Source: Cryptomeria japonica (lineage: Eukaryota > Streptophyta > Pinopsida > Cupressales > Cupressaceae). Taken from it: DNA of 64,000 bases. How positions within the stretch are numbered: the first letter of the stretch is position 1; each line of letters opens with the position of its first letter. The stretch is from NCBI RefSeq assembly GCF_030272615.1, contig NC_081405.1, positions 471,746,008 through 471,810,007 on the forward strand, written 5' to 3'. Below the pieces are notes generated by a model. That model was not told the DNA's origin, ran no database searches, and worked only from the letters and a program-made list of their open reading frames with translations. The translations under genes were made by a program, and so were the position numbers. Positions 11,271-22,634 of the stretch are shown here, piece after piece.

Positions 11271-12510
11271 TATTGCTTTTAGCATGGGAAAAAATTTGTA
11301 GATCAAAGCATGAAGGAGGTCCAGGTATGAGAAATTGGAAACAAATAAATGAAGCAATGGGAGCCAAACTAGTTTGGTATATGTACAAAAACCCTAATCA
11401 ACTTTGGGTTAAAATCCCGAGGGAAAAATATTTGGATAGTCAAGAGGATCAACAAATTCTTACTATCAAATATTCTCCAAGAGGCTTAGCCATATGGAAC
11501 TTTATTGTTTCGTGTAGAAGCATCATCATGAAGCACATTACATTGTAGATTGGGTATGGGAGACAAGTTGATTTTTGGATGGATTCATGGATGGGTTGGA
11601 GGCCTTAGGTGGGGATCAAAATATGGAAGAGGTAAGGAGGATCCTTTGTATGCAGTGGGGATCAAAAGAGAGATTATATGGAACCAAAAATGGTGGATTG
11701 TAAGATGGAATGACGTTGTAAATCAGTGGAAAATATGTTGAGAAATGCTTATCATAAAAGGTTAGTCGAGGATATTTTTAGGAAGATGAAGTTTTTCTTA
11801 TTGGAGAGAGAGAGGACAAGGTGGTGTGGTACGAAACAAAATATGACACCTACTCAGTTAAAATTGTTTTTCAACTTCTTGACAAAGTCGAGAGAGATGA
11901 GAGATGGTTAACTAGCTTGTGTTGGGGAAAGGAATTATTTCCAAAGGCAATAGATTTTGCATGGTTGGCCATAAACGGTATAATTCTCATAGAGAAAGAA
12001 GGGAAAATTTGGGTTTTATGGGACCAAAAAAGTGTGTGTTGTGTGAGAAGGCATAACAAAATGTGGATCATCTCTTTTTAAATTGCGACTTTTCCAGATA
12101 GTGCTAGATGATGGACTTGCAGAAGTTGGAATGGTATGGCCCTCTCTGCAAGTTGTTGAAAGGTTGTTTTGTTTGAGTGACCACTGGTTAGAAATAAGTC
12201 AACTTTTTCTTATGTGTGGAAGTTAATTCCTTTGATGATAATATGGGAGATTTGGAAAGAAATAAATAGGCAGATTTTCTAGGATAGATATGAATCTATA
12301 GACAAAGTTTGCAAAAGAATAAACACAACAATTTTAGAGATGTTTGGAGCAGTTGCGTCACAACTTCATATAGAAAAGGTTGAATTCATGAAAGAAGATA
12401 GCCAAATTCAACAATATTGGCCAAGGATAAAGTTAAGGCCCGTTAATGGGCCTTGTCAGGTCAATATGGTGGAGCAACAAAGGAGTGAAGTGAAATGGGT
12501 GGCTCCTCAA
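11271..12510 (+). pseudogene. LINE post-RT linker (zf-RVT-type region)
   Basis: LAWEKICRSKHEGGPGMRNW (11276-11335) is the conserved W-x-x-(I/V)-C-x-x-K-x-x-GG-(L/P)-G block following RT in plant LINEs. ALVWYMYKNPNQLWV-like and WNFIVSCRSII segments follow. Further down, LLNCDFSR-like and WEIWKEINRQIF pieces (about 12060-12290) fit the usual linker before RNase H. All frames are broken. Confidence 0.7.
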
Positions 12511-12910
12511 TAGATTTGGTATAAAGTAAACTTTAATGGAGCTTCAAAAGGTAATCCAAAAGTTTTAGGGGTAGGATTTATAATCAAAGACCAGCTGGGG
12601 AATATTTTGGTGATGGGAGCACAAAAATTGTCGGTGGGTACGATTAATGAGGCTGAGGCAAAAGCGACCATGTTGGTCATTCATTGGGATAGAAAACTGG
12701 GTATTCAAAATCTACATTTAGAAGGTTATTCCCAAATAATTATTAAAGAAATCATTAAAGGGGAGGCTCAAGCTTGGCATCTCAACAAATTTATTTTTTC
12801 CATTGCAAATGATTTAAAATTATGTAATAATTACTGCATTTCACATGTACAGAGGGAGGGGAATGAGGTGGCGAATGTACTTTCAAAGTGGGTGCTCTCA
12901 TTTGTAGAAG
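12511..12910 (+). pseudogene. LINE RNase H
   Basis: VNFNGASKGNPKVLGVGFII, then INEAEAKATMLVIHW, LHLEGYSQIIIKEII, and HVQREGNEVANVLSKW near the end match the RNase H that closes plant L1-type ORF2. The usual acidic residues are mostly gone: the first Asp (FDGASKGN) is Asn, the one in EGDSQ is Tyr and the last (AD) is Asn. Only the Glu in NEAEAKA remains. It would have removed RNA from the RNA-DNA hybrid; activity is excluded by these changes. Confidence 0.85.
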
Positions 12911-13470
12911 TGGACGAAGTTCATATTGAGGATTTCAATAACCTCATAGATGATGAAGTGGATGGGGATTATAATACTACAATTAGTAATAATTATTATC
13001 CTGCAAGGTCGAATGTGTCGGAAAAGGTGAAGTTTGCAATATTTAAAGGTGATGGGGTCCATTTTTGTTTTGTCTTGGGGTTGTTGGTGACAAGGTGTCG
13101 GTGAGGATGGAGGCCACCTTTACACTCTATACATCCAAGCAACAACTAGATTTTGTAGGTGATGTCTCTATGAGGCAAATTGAAAGTATCTTCAAGCATG
13201 GGGATGAGGCATTTGTGCAGAAAATGGAAACCCTTTTGGGCACTTATTTTTCAGAGGACAATGCATAAATATAAAATGAATGTTGATATAACTACCATGG
13301 TTCTCGCATGGGGGCTCGAACTGGGAGAGAATGAAGAAAACATTGTGCAAGTTTTGAGGGGTTGTGTGGAGGATGAGTGGTTGTGTGGACTAGAGGAAAT
13401 TGTGGAAATAACCATGCTAGGAGCAGGGTTTGATGTAGGGGAGGGGCCTTAACATTGATGGGGTGCATGA
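12911..13470 (+). pseudogene. LINE C-terminal extension after RNase H, unrecognised
   Basis: RNase H normally ends the ORF2 product, but here coding-like sequence continues. DEVHIEDFNNLIDDEVDGDY runs on in the RNase H frame. After a frame change come MEATFTLYTSKQQLDFVGDV and MRQIESIFKHGDEAFVQKM (13108-13265), and after another NIVQVLRGCVEDEWLCGLEE (about 13345-13400). Together about 180 acidic residues. I recognise no domain. It could be a family-specific tail or older host sequence carried along. Confidence 0.45.
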
Positions 13471-14197
13471 GCTAAAGAAATTGGTCTCATTTATTCATTG
13501 GCAATTTGGGGTTAATCAGGATGAATGACATGTAGAAGCTATAATTGGATGGGACTCACTGAAGTTGTATTTGAGGGATAAGGAGGTGGAATCTCATGGA
13601 GCTTGTGTTTGTGGACTCTCAATGCAGGAAGAAATGATGAAAGGTAAAGGAAAGGACACCAATCTAGGGAAGGCATGATGAAGGAGAAGGATGAAGTGGT
13701 AGGGTGGTATTGTGGAGGTGGCAACCAAGGTGCATGTGGCGGGTGAGGGTATGAGTAACTTTCTGCGGAATGTGTCGTAGCTCTGTGTTTGGCGATGTTG
13801 ATATTTTTCCTCCTTGTCTTGGTTTTGGTTTTGCAATGTATGGCCCATTTTTTTTGTGTGGCTGAAATGTATTTAATTGGGTGTTTGTAAATGAGATATA
13901 GGCCTATGAAGTTCATAGTTGTTTTTGTGTATTCAGGTAGTAGTTGGGGGTGTTTTGGTTATGATGGGGTTTTTTTGTCTTCCCTCCCATTGTAGGGTTG
14001 GCTTCCTTTTTGTTCATACCAACAAGTAACTTGGTGTTTGCTTCTTTCTATATGATAGGGTGATAGGTGTAATTGAATGTAGGGGATTTTAGAAATCTCT
14101 TTTTTCATGGGAAGATTTATAAAAATCATGATCTAGTAGTGTAATGATCTTTTTTCATATTAATAAAAACTATCTCTATTACTAACCAAAAAAAAAA
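13471..14197 (+). other. LINE 3' UTR and poly-A tail
   Basis: No real ORF. T- and G-rich text typical of plant LINE 3' ends, closing with taataaaaactatctctatt and a run of ten A at 14188-14197. The 13539-13916 minus-strand reading frames are shadows. Confidence 0.8.
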
Positions 14198-14950
14198 TCA
14201 ACAATTTGTCATTCTCAATCTCTAAATAGAGATTACTATCTATAGTACCCTTCTTTAACCCTTGTTGTAGAAGATACTTTTCCAATCCACATACCAAGCC
14301 CCAGGGGCTTTCTTGAGACCATATAATTCCTTTTTCAACATGCATACCATGTCTTGATCTTCTGTTGATTGAAAACCATCAAGTTGTTTTATATACACTT
14401 TTCTAGTTCTCCATTTGAGAAAGTTGACTTGGCATCCATCTAATACACCTAGAAATACTTGTGAACAACAAATGCTAGAAACATTTTTATTACCTCCATT
14501 CTATCTACTCGAGCAAAAGTCTCATCAAAATGAATACTTGCTACTTGAGAATATCCTTTACATACCAGTCTAGCATTGTTCCTTGTCACTTCCCCTTCAT
14601 TTAATTTGTTCTAGAATACCTGCTTGGCTCCAATACATTCTTGTCAATAGGTTTGGGAACAAGTTCCCATGTATAGTTCTTCTCAAGCCAATTAAGTTCA
14701 TCTTCCATTGCCTTTATCCATTCTTCATCCTTGCTTGTATCATAAAAAGTCTTGGGCTCAACTTTTGGTAAAATACAAATGTTCACTTGTTCACTTGCCT
14801 TGCCAAGTCTTCTTCTGGTCTGGACACCTTCATTCTCATTACCAATAATTTGATCTTCAGAGTGGTTCTTTTGAACATGTTTTGTTAGGGTCTTTGGGTC
14901 TTGTTTGATTCCTTTTCCTTTGTTTCTTTTTCTTCCTTATCTTCCTCTTC
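14198..14950 (-). pseudogene. copia reverse transcriptase, N-terminal two thirds
   Basis: PKTFYDTSKDEEWIKAMEDE and LEKNYTWELVPKPIDKNVLE (14601-14786) are the RT entry of copia elements. Further on, in broken frames, come VCKGYSQ, FDETFA, QMDAKSTFSNGELE and QGLKKGTIDSNLYLEIENDK (about 14205-14270). The expected YVDD box falls just beyond the LINE junction. The enzyme would copy element RNA; it is dead here because of stops and truncation. Confidence 0.85.
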
Positions 14951-15890
14951 TTCTTTTGTAGTGCAGATTACACTTTCTATTCCATAATACTCAAGTTATT
15001 TATTGGTCTAATTCCAATTTTGTACCACTTAGATATTGGTTCTCTCATTTATCTTCTTGAGTCTCTTGTTATATCATATGTAGGACTTGATTCTTGTTGA
15101 ATATCCTAGGAAGATTCCTTCATCAGTTTTTGAATCAAACTTTCCAAGATCCTCTTCATCTGTTTTGATATAACACGCACTCCCAAAGATTCTAAAGTAC
15201 TTAATAGTGGCACTCCTTCCATTCCATAGCTCATAATGAGTCATTGAATTTCATTTTCTAACTTGTACACTATTAAAAATATAAATAATAGTATGCACAA
15301 CCTCTTTTCAAGAAACATCAAGCAAATTAGCAACTTTTAACATTGTCCTAGCCATTTTTGGAACTATTCTATTTTTTATTTCAGCAACCTCATTATGTTG
15401 AGGGGTCTTAGGAGTAAATAGATGTCTTCTAATACCACGATCCTTAAAAACTTATTAAACTCTTTTGATGTAAATTCACCTCCTCTATCAGATTTGAAAC
15501 ATTTGATCTTAATGTCCATTTCATTCTCAACCATAGATTTAAAGGTTTTAAACTTATCTAATGCTTCATACTTTTCTTTTAGAAAAGTAACCCATGTCAT
15601 TCTAGATAAATCATCAACAAGATCATAAAGTATATTTCACCATTTAGTCCTCTTTCTCTGGTAGGTCTGCATAGATTGGTGTGTACTATCTCCAAAAGTT
15701 TTGAAGTAGAAAATTCTTTTCTCTTGAATCTTGTCTTTGTTTGCTTCCCCATCTAACACTTCCCTACATAGTGCATTGGAAGGCTTAATTTTTTTTGGCA
15801 TATCTCTTAATGCATGTGTAGATTTGATCTTCACCATGTTATCAAAGTTGATGCGTCTTATCCTTTTGTGCCAAGCCAACATTCACTAAT
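14951..15890 (-). pseudogene. copia integrase
   Basis: The zinc-binding start reads LAWHKRIRRINFDNMVKI (about 15830-15880), followed by a disturbed C-X2-C segment. The catalytic core includes TFLKEKYEALDKFKTFKSMV and KCFKSDRGGEFTSKEFNKFL (15376-15600), where SDRGGEF contains the second catalytic Asp. Downstream, NRIVPKMARTMLKVANL, LWNGRSATIKYFRIFGSACY and FLGYS-type blocks (about 15060-15400) are the usual copia C-terminal part. It would insert the cDNA into chromosomal DNA. Multiple stops. Confidence 0.85.
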
Positions 15891-17302
15891 CTAGGCTATC
15901 AGACAATTTCCTCCTTTGGCTTCCTTTAGATGGTAGACATTTCCACAATCCTTTACCTTCTGCAATTAGTCTTCTTGAGCTTTCTTTTTTGATTTCACAT
16001 CCATTCTCATGAAATGTAAGTTTGTAACCTTTATTGCATATCTAATTGACATTGATAATATTATGTATTAGTCCCTTGACATAAAGGGCTTTTTCTATTT
16101 TGTTTTTTTTCATAAATGGTTATGGTTCCTTTACCATAGATTTGAGTAGCCTCTTCACCACCAAACTTGACTGGTCCACCATTTCACTTTTCAATATTAA
16201 TGAATTTTCTTGCATCTCCAGTCATATTGATAAGAGAATCCATTGTCAATTGCCCATGCATTTTGTTCTTCTTTTGCATGAAGGGCAGTCCACACAATCA
16301 AGGATCTCTCACTGTTATTATTGCTAGACAAGGTACAATATTTTTCACATTTGATAATGTTATCCATTTTTACTACCATAAACAATGCTTCATCATTTGA
16401 ACATCACCTTCTTCTTCTTGAAATGAGTAGCTACTTTATTTGGAATAAAAACTTCTTTTAGGTTTCTCCGATTTGCTCTCATCATCTCCTCTTTTACAGT
16501 TATCTTCTCTAAAAGTACATTAAATGCATAGTAGCTAATTCTACCATAATTAAAGCATTTGAAAGGTAACTTACCTTTACATTTGGAAATTTCTTTCTTC
16601 AATATTATTACAAAGTTTGATTTTGCATTATCAAATTCATCATCAGGATTAGCACTGCCTTCTAATCTCTTACTACATTTGAATGCAACTTCCCTGGAAT
16701 TGTCCAGCTCAATATCTCTCATCTCAAAGGCAGTGAGTGCTTCATAGAGTTGATCCATTGTGTATATTTCCAAACATCTACTTTCTTCAGTAGAAGACAC
16801 TGTAGAAATAAAGGATTTAGGTAGAGTTCTAAGTACCTTCTTTACTACTTTGTCTTCATCTAACTTTGCACCAACACCTCTAAACTTACTAGCAAATTCA
16901 ATCTCCTAGTGTAAGTAGCTATCAATATTTTCATCATCTAACATTCTTAAATTCTCAAATATACTTTTAAGATTCTACAACTTCCCTTGCTTTATCTTCT
17001 TAACCTTCGTATATGATGCTAAGCTTCTCCCAAACATCCTTATCAAATTTGTAGTCCATTAGCTTCAAGAGTTATGTGTCAGACAAACCACTTATGATTG
17101 CATTCCTTGAATTTACATTATTCTTATGTATTATCATCTCATTCGAAGTAGCAAGAGGAGTAGAGGGATGAGTATAACCATCTATAATAGAGTCCCAATT
17201 TTTAAATCTCATAGAGTTCAAATATGATTCCATCCTCATCTTCTAGAAGCAGTAGTTTATTCCATCAAACTAGGGAATCTTGTAAGATAAATCTTGTGCC
17301 AT
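15891..17302 (-). pseudogene. copia gag and protease region
   Basis: The start ATG at 17302 gives MAQDLSYKIP, then YCFWKMRMES, SMRFKNWDSIIDGYTHPS and a UBN2-type gag body with stops. MSSTEESRCLEIYTMDQLYE and ALTAFEMRDIEL (16700-16800) follow. FKCFNYGRISYYAFN (about 16500-16560) is the remnant of the CCHC zinc knuckle, with the second Cys changed to Tyr. About 15890-16390 covers the protease region, where WAIDNGFSYQYD is reminiscent of the W-x-x-D-S-G-A/C protease entry. Confidence 0.75.
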
Positions 17303-17344
17303 CTCGAAGCTACCTCCAATGGTTAAGCTTCATCTAGAGGAGCT

Positions 17345-17357
17345 TGTCTTTGATAGC
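17345..17357 (-). other. Decayed copia primer-binding site
   Basis: The plus strand gtctttgatagca resembles gctctgatacca, the reverse complement of the plant initiator-Met PBS TGGTATCAGAGC, with four or five changes or indels. It sits between the gag start and the LTR. Confidence 0.5.
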
Positions 17358-17990
17358 AACTATCAAACACACTTTACGACTAAGAGGAGGGCTGAATTAG
17401 TTTGGACCAAATACAAACTTTATTTCACAATCCACAATCATATTAACCTTATTCTTACTAGAAATAATAAAGATGAAATAATGAGTCACCATGCACAAGA
17501 GAACACTATATTTATGTGGAAAACACAAACAAGGAAAAAACCACGGTGGGACTCAACTCACAATATATGAAATTATTACAATATTCTTTTAGGATTACTA
17601 CTCCCTAAAGGACTTGTAGGCTAAGACGCACTACCTTAGGGAAATATACAAAACTTTTAGAGAAGACTCATTGTCCCCAAACAAGGTACATGAATATATG
17701 AAGCAAGAATGAATCAACCTTCAACAACACTACCTATGACAATCTCCAAGTATGAAGCTATCCTTGAAACTCTATCTCAAGCAACCAACTTCTCAACAAT
17801 AACCACAAACTTTCTCTGTCACAACTTCCCATCACTGACTTCTGCAAATGATATAATCATGTAATTGCAACACACATATTGATCCATACACCCATCAAAA
17901 CCATTAGCATCAATTTTATCTTCTATATATACCATCTTCTTTATTACAAATATCAATCAGGTTGGCCGGAGTAAAGGATGAACATAGGTC
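17358..17990 (-). repeat. copia 5' LTR (outer boundary approximate)
   Basis: The start is fixed by the PBS remnant. The text includes tatttatgtggaaaac and aaaaaaccacggtggga, a block I associate with plant copia LTRs. The right boundary is not marked by a clear TG/CA end; 17990 is where recognisable LTR character fades. No partner copy is in the window. Confidence 0.5.
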
Positions 17991-19375
17991 CTATCAAGTT
18001 GGCCACCAAAATATAATTGTGGTGGAAGCAATCCAATCCAGGATTTAGAAAGGACCTACAAACATCATATCAATTCTTTCTAAGAAGTTTAAAATGATTC
18101 ACATGCTATCATGCATCCTCAAAGGTTGACAATAAGGTAATGTGTAAGCAACACATCTCTAGTCAGCCCAAAACATAGCTTCCAAATGAACAAACTCGAT
18201 GTGGATCCCCACACACTAATAAAGGACCCAAAATCAATGCAAAAAAATATTTAAAGAAAGAAAATAAATCCAATGACTCATGACCAGTAGAAGAACATCT
18301 TTTATTGGTCGAACAGGAGTAGTTAACACAAATTCTAGTCACAATGCACTATAAAACAAACATTTTCGTACCATACAAATAACATAAGGACATTCCTTGT
18401 ACGTCCAAAAACATTTTCAAAATCTTATTTTATCTTTTCATATCAAGATAATATTGGCAGAACACAACTGATACTAAAAACTCCCTTCAAGAGAGATAAT
18501 CAAAGATGAAACACCATTATCACTACTTTCAAATAACATTAACTTGTTAAAATTTGACTGAGACATATAGCACAAATACTATAAACATGTCCTCTAAACT
18601 ACAACACTTAAAACATCACTGTGGAGCATTTTTTAGACCAATTCTAACAAACAACCAGACTCTCAACCAACTACAATCACCAACCACATTAGCCACAACA
18701 CCAACAACTTAAAATAATAGGAGTGAAATGTCCACATAACATAAACATTATATCCAAGTCTACAATACCATATCAACAAATGTGGAGGAATGTAGAGAAT
18801 TCTTCTGGACACACATCAATAAATAATTTTACACAAACTTAATAAAAATTTAAAGCATGAAAATATCCCAAAAATATTAACTTCTCACTTACTACAATAT
18901 ATTCATTACTTTTTCATGCATCTAATCCTCATCTTAATATCTTAAGTTATCTTAACCTGATCATGCTATCATTGCCATCAACCATATTATCTATATCATT
19001 AATTGTATCAACATATCATACTCAGTGTAGACTTCAAACACAAAGAAGGTGGATATCCATGAATCATCTACAACCAATATCCATATGCTCTTTACATCAA
19101 TCTCTTCATATCATTCATGCAAAACAAAATGAGAACAAGTAATAATCAACTGCAAAAAATCTCCTTATACACTAACAAACATGAGCATACAACTCCATCT
19201 TCACTTCCTTAACAACTGCAACAATTCTTGATCCAACCAATCACCATGTCATTAATGATGATAGTAATCAAGGACAACATTCGATTGATGTCAATGAAAA
19301 CACATATTGGCAACAAGTTAACCCTCACATACTGCCAAAATTTATTCCTAAGAGATTGGCATATCTAGAAGTGAT
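17991..19375. other. Unassigned AT-rich stretch
   Basis: No ORF over 60 codons, no LTR pair, no tandem array and no RNA gene that I can recognise. It may be an eroded LTR or older repeat; nothing in the sequence decides. Confidence 0.5.
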
Positions 19376-20136
19376 TTGGTAGTTGAATTAGTCAGACAAG
19401 GCTCACTTAAGAGGATAGAAAAAGAAATCCTTCTTCCCAACTTCTAGTAATTTTTCTGACTTCCTAGATATAAATAAAGATGGGTTGGATCAAATTTATC
19501 CAATCTTGCAGTCTTATAGAATGGGCTTGGAATGCACAAGGATATTTGATCTTTAAATATTCGTAAATCAAATCAAGATAAGCATCAAAGGCTTGCATTT
19601 GTATATGAGGTATTATATGAGGAAGATGTTACAATAAATTTCCACCATCAAAGAGGTGAATGAGTAAAGAATAAAATTGATAGGTACCATAAGGGGAGAA
19701 GAGAAAAGAAGGGAGATGCATTTTGATTATCATGGTGCCTATGCAAATGAGGAGGATCTAATCCTCAGGATAGAAAATATGCTTGTAGATGTAGAGACAC
19801 TAATTAGAGAGGCCCCCATAGCAAAGGATAAGTGAACCTATTAAAGGGGTCCTAGTGCTCTAGTCCCACATAATAATCATGCAACAAGTGAATCCACTAC
19901 TTAGGAGCACTCTCAATTTGTTGTTTCCCCTAAGGATAAACCTACAAAAAAAGAAAAATTAATTAATTTTGGAAAGTGGAGGGGAAATAATAGTGGTTGA
20001 GGATATTGTAGAGAATATTGTAAGGGAAGAACAAGAGTTTATCCAACCAATATATTCACCCCCTAGACTCTTAACGACTACCATGCCAAGGAGCATAATA
20101 GAGGTAAATATCAAGTACTCCAATGATGATATAAAT
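19376..20136 (+). pseudogene. Unrecognised coding remnant, left part
   Basis: In shifting plus frames the sequence reads like decayed coding DNA: MHFDYHGAYANEEDLILRIE then NMLVDVETLIREAPIAK (about 19700-19830), and VVEDIVENIVREEQEFIQPI, PPRLLTTTMPRS, EVNIKYSNDDIN (19970-20136). It stops at the E4 LTR. The continuation, NDIRITTS and FEGDKYRKKFYESKNKVDP, lies 34 kb away at 53957. I do not recognise the family; it may be gag-like or a host gene. Acidic and charged overall. Confidence 0.5.
20132..20136. repeat. Candidate E4 target-site duplication, left copy
   Basis: taaat just before the left LTR; caaat follows the right LTR at 53957-53961. Four of five bases match. The flanking coding frame also continues across the pair. 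Confidence 0.55.
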
Positions 20137-21282
20137 TGTGTTGTGGTGAAAATTAGGGTTTCGCTATAAAATATAATGAAACCATTAATTTTGCTTAATT
20201 ACCATAATATTAGGGAAAGATAGGAATTTGATAGATCCAATCCTAATAGAACAAGATTCTAATTAGATTCCAAGCCTCCTAAATGGGGCTCTTCTTTCTC
20301 AAGATTGAATTGAATTTGAATAATTTAAAAATTAGGGCAAGATAGTGCATTATTAAAGAGATTATACATAAACAATAAGCTACAGTCATCGTGTGGAGCC
20401 ACAAACTTGGATTTGAGTAGAACGTGAAGGTTTGGATCTGTACCTAGAAATTTTAGCTCTTTTTTCAAGATCCTCGTGGTGGTTTCCTTGGTCCTTCAAA
20501 ATTTTTACAGCCAAGAGGGGAACTTGCTCGCCTCTACAAATCTTGTCTATCCTTTGAAATGCAACTCTATACCTATTCTTACACACAATGAAAAATGGGA
20601 AATTGTTGGGAATAGGGGTTTGCCTTAGGTCAAACACCAGTTTTTGAATTAACCATGAAATAGAATTGAAATGTAAATGAAGTATTGTAGTAAAAATGGT
20701 TTCCTTTTAAGGGAAAGGCTGAAAATGAATGTAACACTAATGATATACCTTTAATTAAGTTTTGTTTGTCCACACAAGGAATTAGGGCTTCATAAAGATA
20801 GTCTTCATAAAACATAGGAACGTGAATATCATCTCTATTTCTTGAATCTTTACTTCACTTCTACTCCAATGCTTGATAGAAGATTGATTTCTTGCTCACT
20901 TAAATGATGGATCTCAATTTTTCTCTCTTAAGTTGATCATGATTTCAAATTAGGTTTTAAAATAAGAGGGGTAGACCTCCTTTTATACTTGTTGGTTGAA
21001 AAACAAATTGAATTTCCGACACAAGTCGACACAGGATCTAGGTCCCCACCCAAATTGGGTGACTTTTATGAGACCCAAAAATGGGCCCTTTTTGAGAGGA
21101 CCATGGTACTGGGTGCCATTATTTGGGCATTAGGGCTCCTAGGATTAAGGGGCAAAAAAGTGCAGACAGTGAAAAATTGAGGTGAGAAGAATGAGAGCTT
21201 TAGTCAGGCCTCAGAGGACAAACGCCAAGGTGAGACCTAAGTGATGACAAAATTGTAGGAAAGTACAATTTAGGATTTTACA
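20137..21282 (-). repeat. E4 3' LTR
   Basis: 1146 bp, plus-strand ends TGTGTTGTGG...TTTTACA. It aligns along its length with 52801-53956, sharing for example gaaaattagggtttc, aaatggggctcttctttc, gagccacaaacttgg and gacctccttt. No gene; the ORFs here are shadows. Confidence 0.85.
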
Positions 21283-21298
21283 TTTAGCCCCCACTTTA
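21283..21298 (-). other. E4 polypurine tract
   Basis: The minus strand reads TAAAGTGGGGGCTAAA directly before the 3' LTR. It would prime plus-strand DNA synthesis. It decides that 20137-21282 is the 3' LTR. Confidence 0.75.
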
Positions 21299-22634
21299 GC
21301 GGGAGTATGAGACTAAGCATACTTATAGTAAAGTACAAAGGTCAACATTACAAACTTTCATTAAGACATCAAAGAGACAAGATACACTAAGTCCCCAAGG
21401 GACTTTAGGATCTTACTACTTCAATATCAAGATAAGAGGGACATCATAAGAAAGAGGAAAGAGAGAGAGAATCATGACTACTAGCCTAGTAAGGCTCACT
21501 TACTATGAGTCAAGAAAAAGAAAAATACCAAATTACAAAGAAAAAGGCTTAGTTTGCAAAGAAACTTGAGTATCGAGACATGTTATGGTGTGTGCATAAA
21601 GTGAAATATTGAGCAAAGTGTATGCCCACACATTAAAGTGATTGCATATGCCTTATCAAGAGCAATTGATTTAAGGTAGCATGCATCCAAAGGCAAGCAT
21701 GTTACCACAATGAGCTACCCCCAAGAAAGGACAAATCAAAGGATAATGGTCACAAAACACATAAGGGATCCACTAACTCTAGGGCTAGTGTGCTCTTATG
21801 ATAAATAATGTATATCTTGAAATGATTGTATTGAATTGACCTCATCCCCCAAATGTAGAGGAACCACAAGCGCAATGGAAGAAGAGCACATGTGTCTTTT
21901 GAGTCAACATGGAAGAGACCAAAAGAGATTGCAATGCTTTGCATCTTCCCCAAGTAGACAACACAAGGGACAACAAATAGAAGAAGTGAGATACAAATAG
22001 AAGAATATCATAATAGATTCGGTCTCTTTATTACATTTTACCAACGAAGTGACAAGGATCATCTAAAGAGAACCTAACATAACATATCATCGAAAACATT
22101 AGAATCAACATTGCTATCATGAACAACATCATCACCTATTTTTTCATGAAGATTAATAAAAATAGGATCTCTCACATGGAATTAGCATGAACCATCATTT
22201 TTCTTAAATATTTTTAAGCTTGGCGATTTAGGTTGAAATTTATCCCTAGGGTTAGGTGAAGGTTGGACAAATGGGACCAAGTCAACATTGGTGTCTTCGG
22301 GGAGGAATTGGATTGAGAACCAAGTTCACAAGCCTTAGCACAACATCTTCATCGACATTCTCTCGCACAATTGTTTCTTTTAGTTTTAGCCGAGGGTTGT
22401 GAAGGCTTAGCATGAATGGACATAGGCTTATTTTCATCCTTTAAAGCAGGAGGAATAGAAGAAGATCTACAAGGTTGAGAAATAGGAGATGCCAAGCACT
22501 TTCCTTTGTAGGACGTAGGAGGTGAAACTACGACATATATAGGAGAAATAGAAAGTGTAGGAAGGATATTAGGTCCATCATGAGGAGGAGGAATAGGTCT
22601 TGAGTTTCTAGGCATAAAGATAATATCATCTCAT
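21299..22634 (-). pseudogene. E4 3' internal region after gag-pro
   Basis: Continuing E4 on the minus strand past the E3 insertion gives a Pro/Ser-rich segment (22349-22615: MPRNSRPIPPPHDGPNILP, then SPPTSYKGKCLASPIS). It is offset in frame from the gag-pro ORF that ends at 41046. From about 22340 down to the PPT only stop-rich sequence is seen. No RT or integrase motif was found, which is why E4 is called non-autonomous. Confidence 0.5.
22630..22634. repeat. E3 target-site duplication, left copy (ctcat)
   Basis: ctcat immediately before the left E3 LTR, repeated exactly at 41046-41050 after the right LTR. A 5 bp duplication is normal for LTR retrotransposons. Confidence 0.9.

Larger units (their letters stand above)
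8839..14197 (+). mobile_element. LINE (non-LTR retrotransposon), 5' part cut off by E1
   Basis: Plus-strand order is C-terminal part of the endonuclease, RT with FADD box, zf-RVT-type region, RNase H, extra C-terminal extension, 3' UTR and a poly-A tail at 14188-14197. Its first bases directly follow the E1 LTR, so the 5' end (ORF1 and start of the endonuclease) should lie beyond the left end of E1, outside this window. The poly-A joins copia RT sequence, so the LINE inserted into the copia element. All frames are heavily broken. Confidence 0.9.
14198..17990 (-). mobile_element. Ty1/copia retrotransposon, truncated by the LINE
   Basis: Minus-strand order from the right is 5' LTR (about 17358-17990), decayed PBS, gag, protease region, integrase, then RT cut at 14198. 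Integrase before RT is the copia arrangement. The remainder of RT, the RNase H and the 3' LTR should lie beyond the far end of the LINE, outside the window. All frames contain stops. Confidence 0.85.

Noticed and set aside
13539-13916. 125-codon minus-strand ORF in the LINE 3' UTR
   Set aside because: No domain, low-complexity His/Pro/Ser text, opposite to the LINE.
18640-18700. Text resembling an LTR end (attctaacaaacaacc)
   Set aside because: No partner copy, PBS or PPT nearby; too weak to call.
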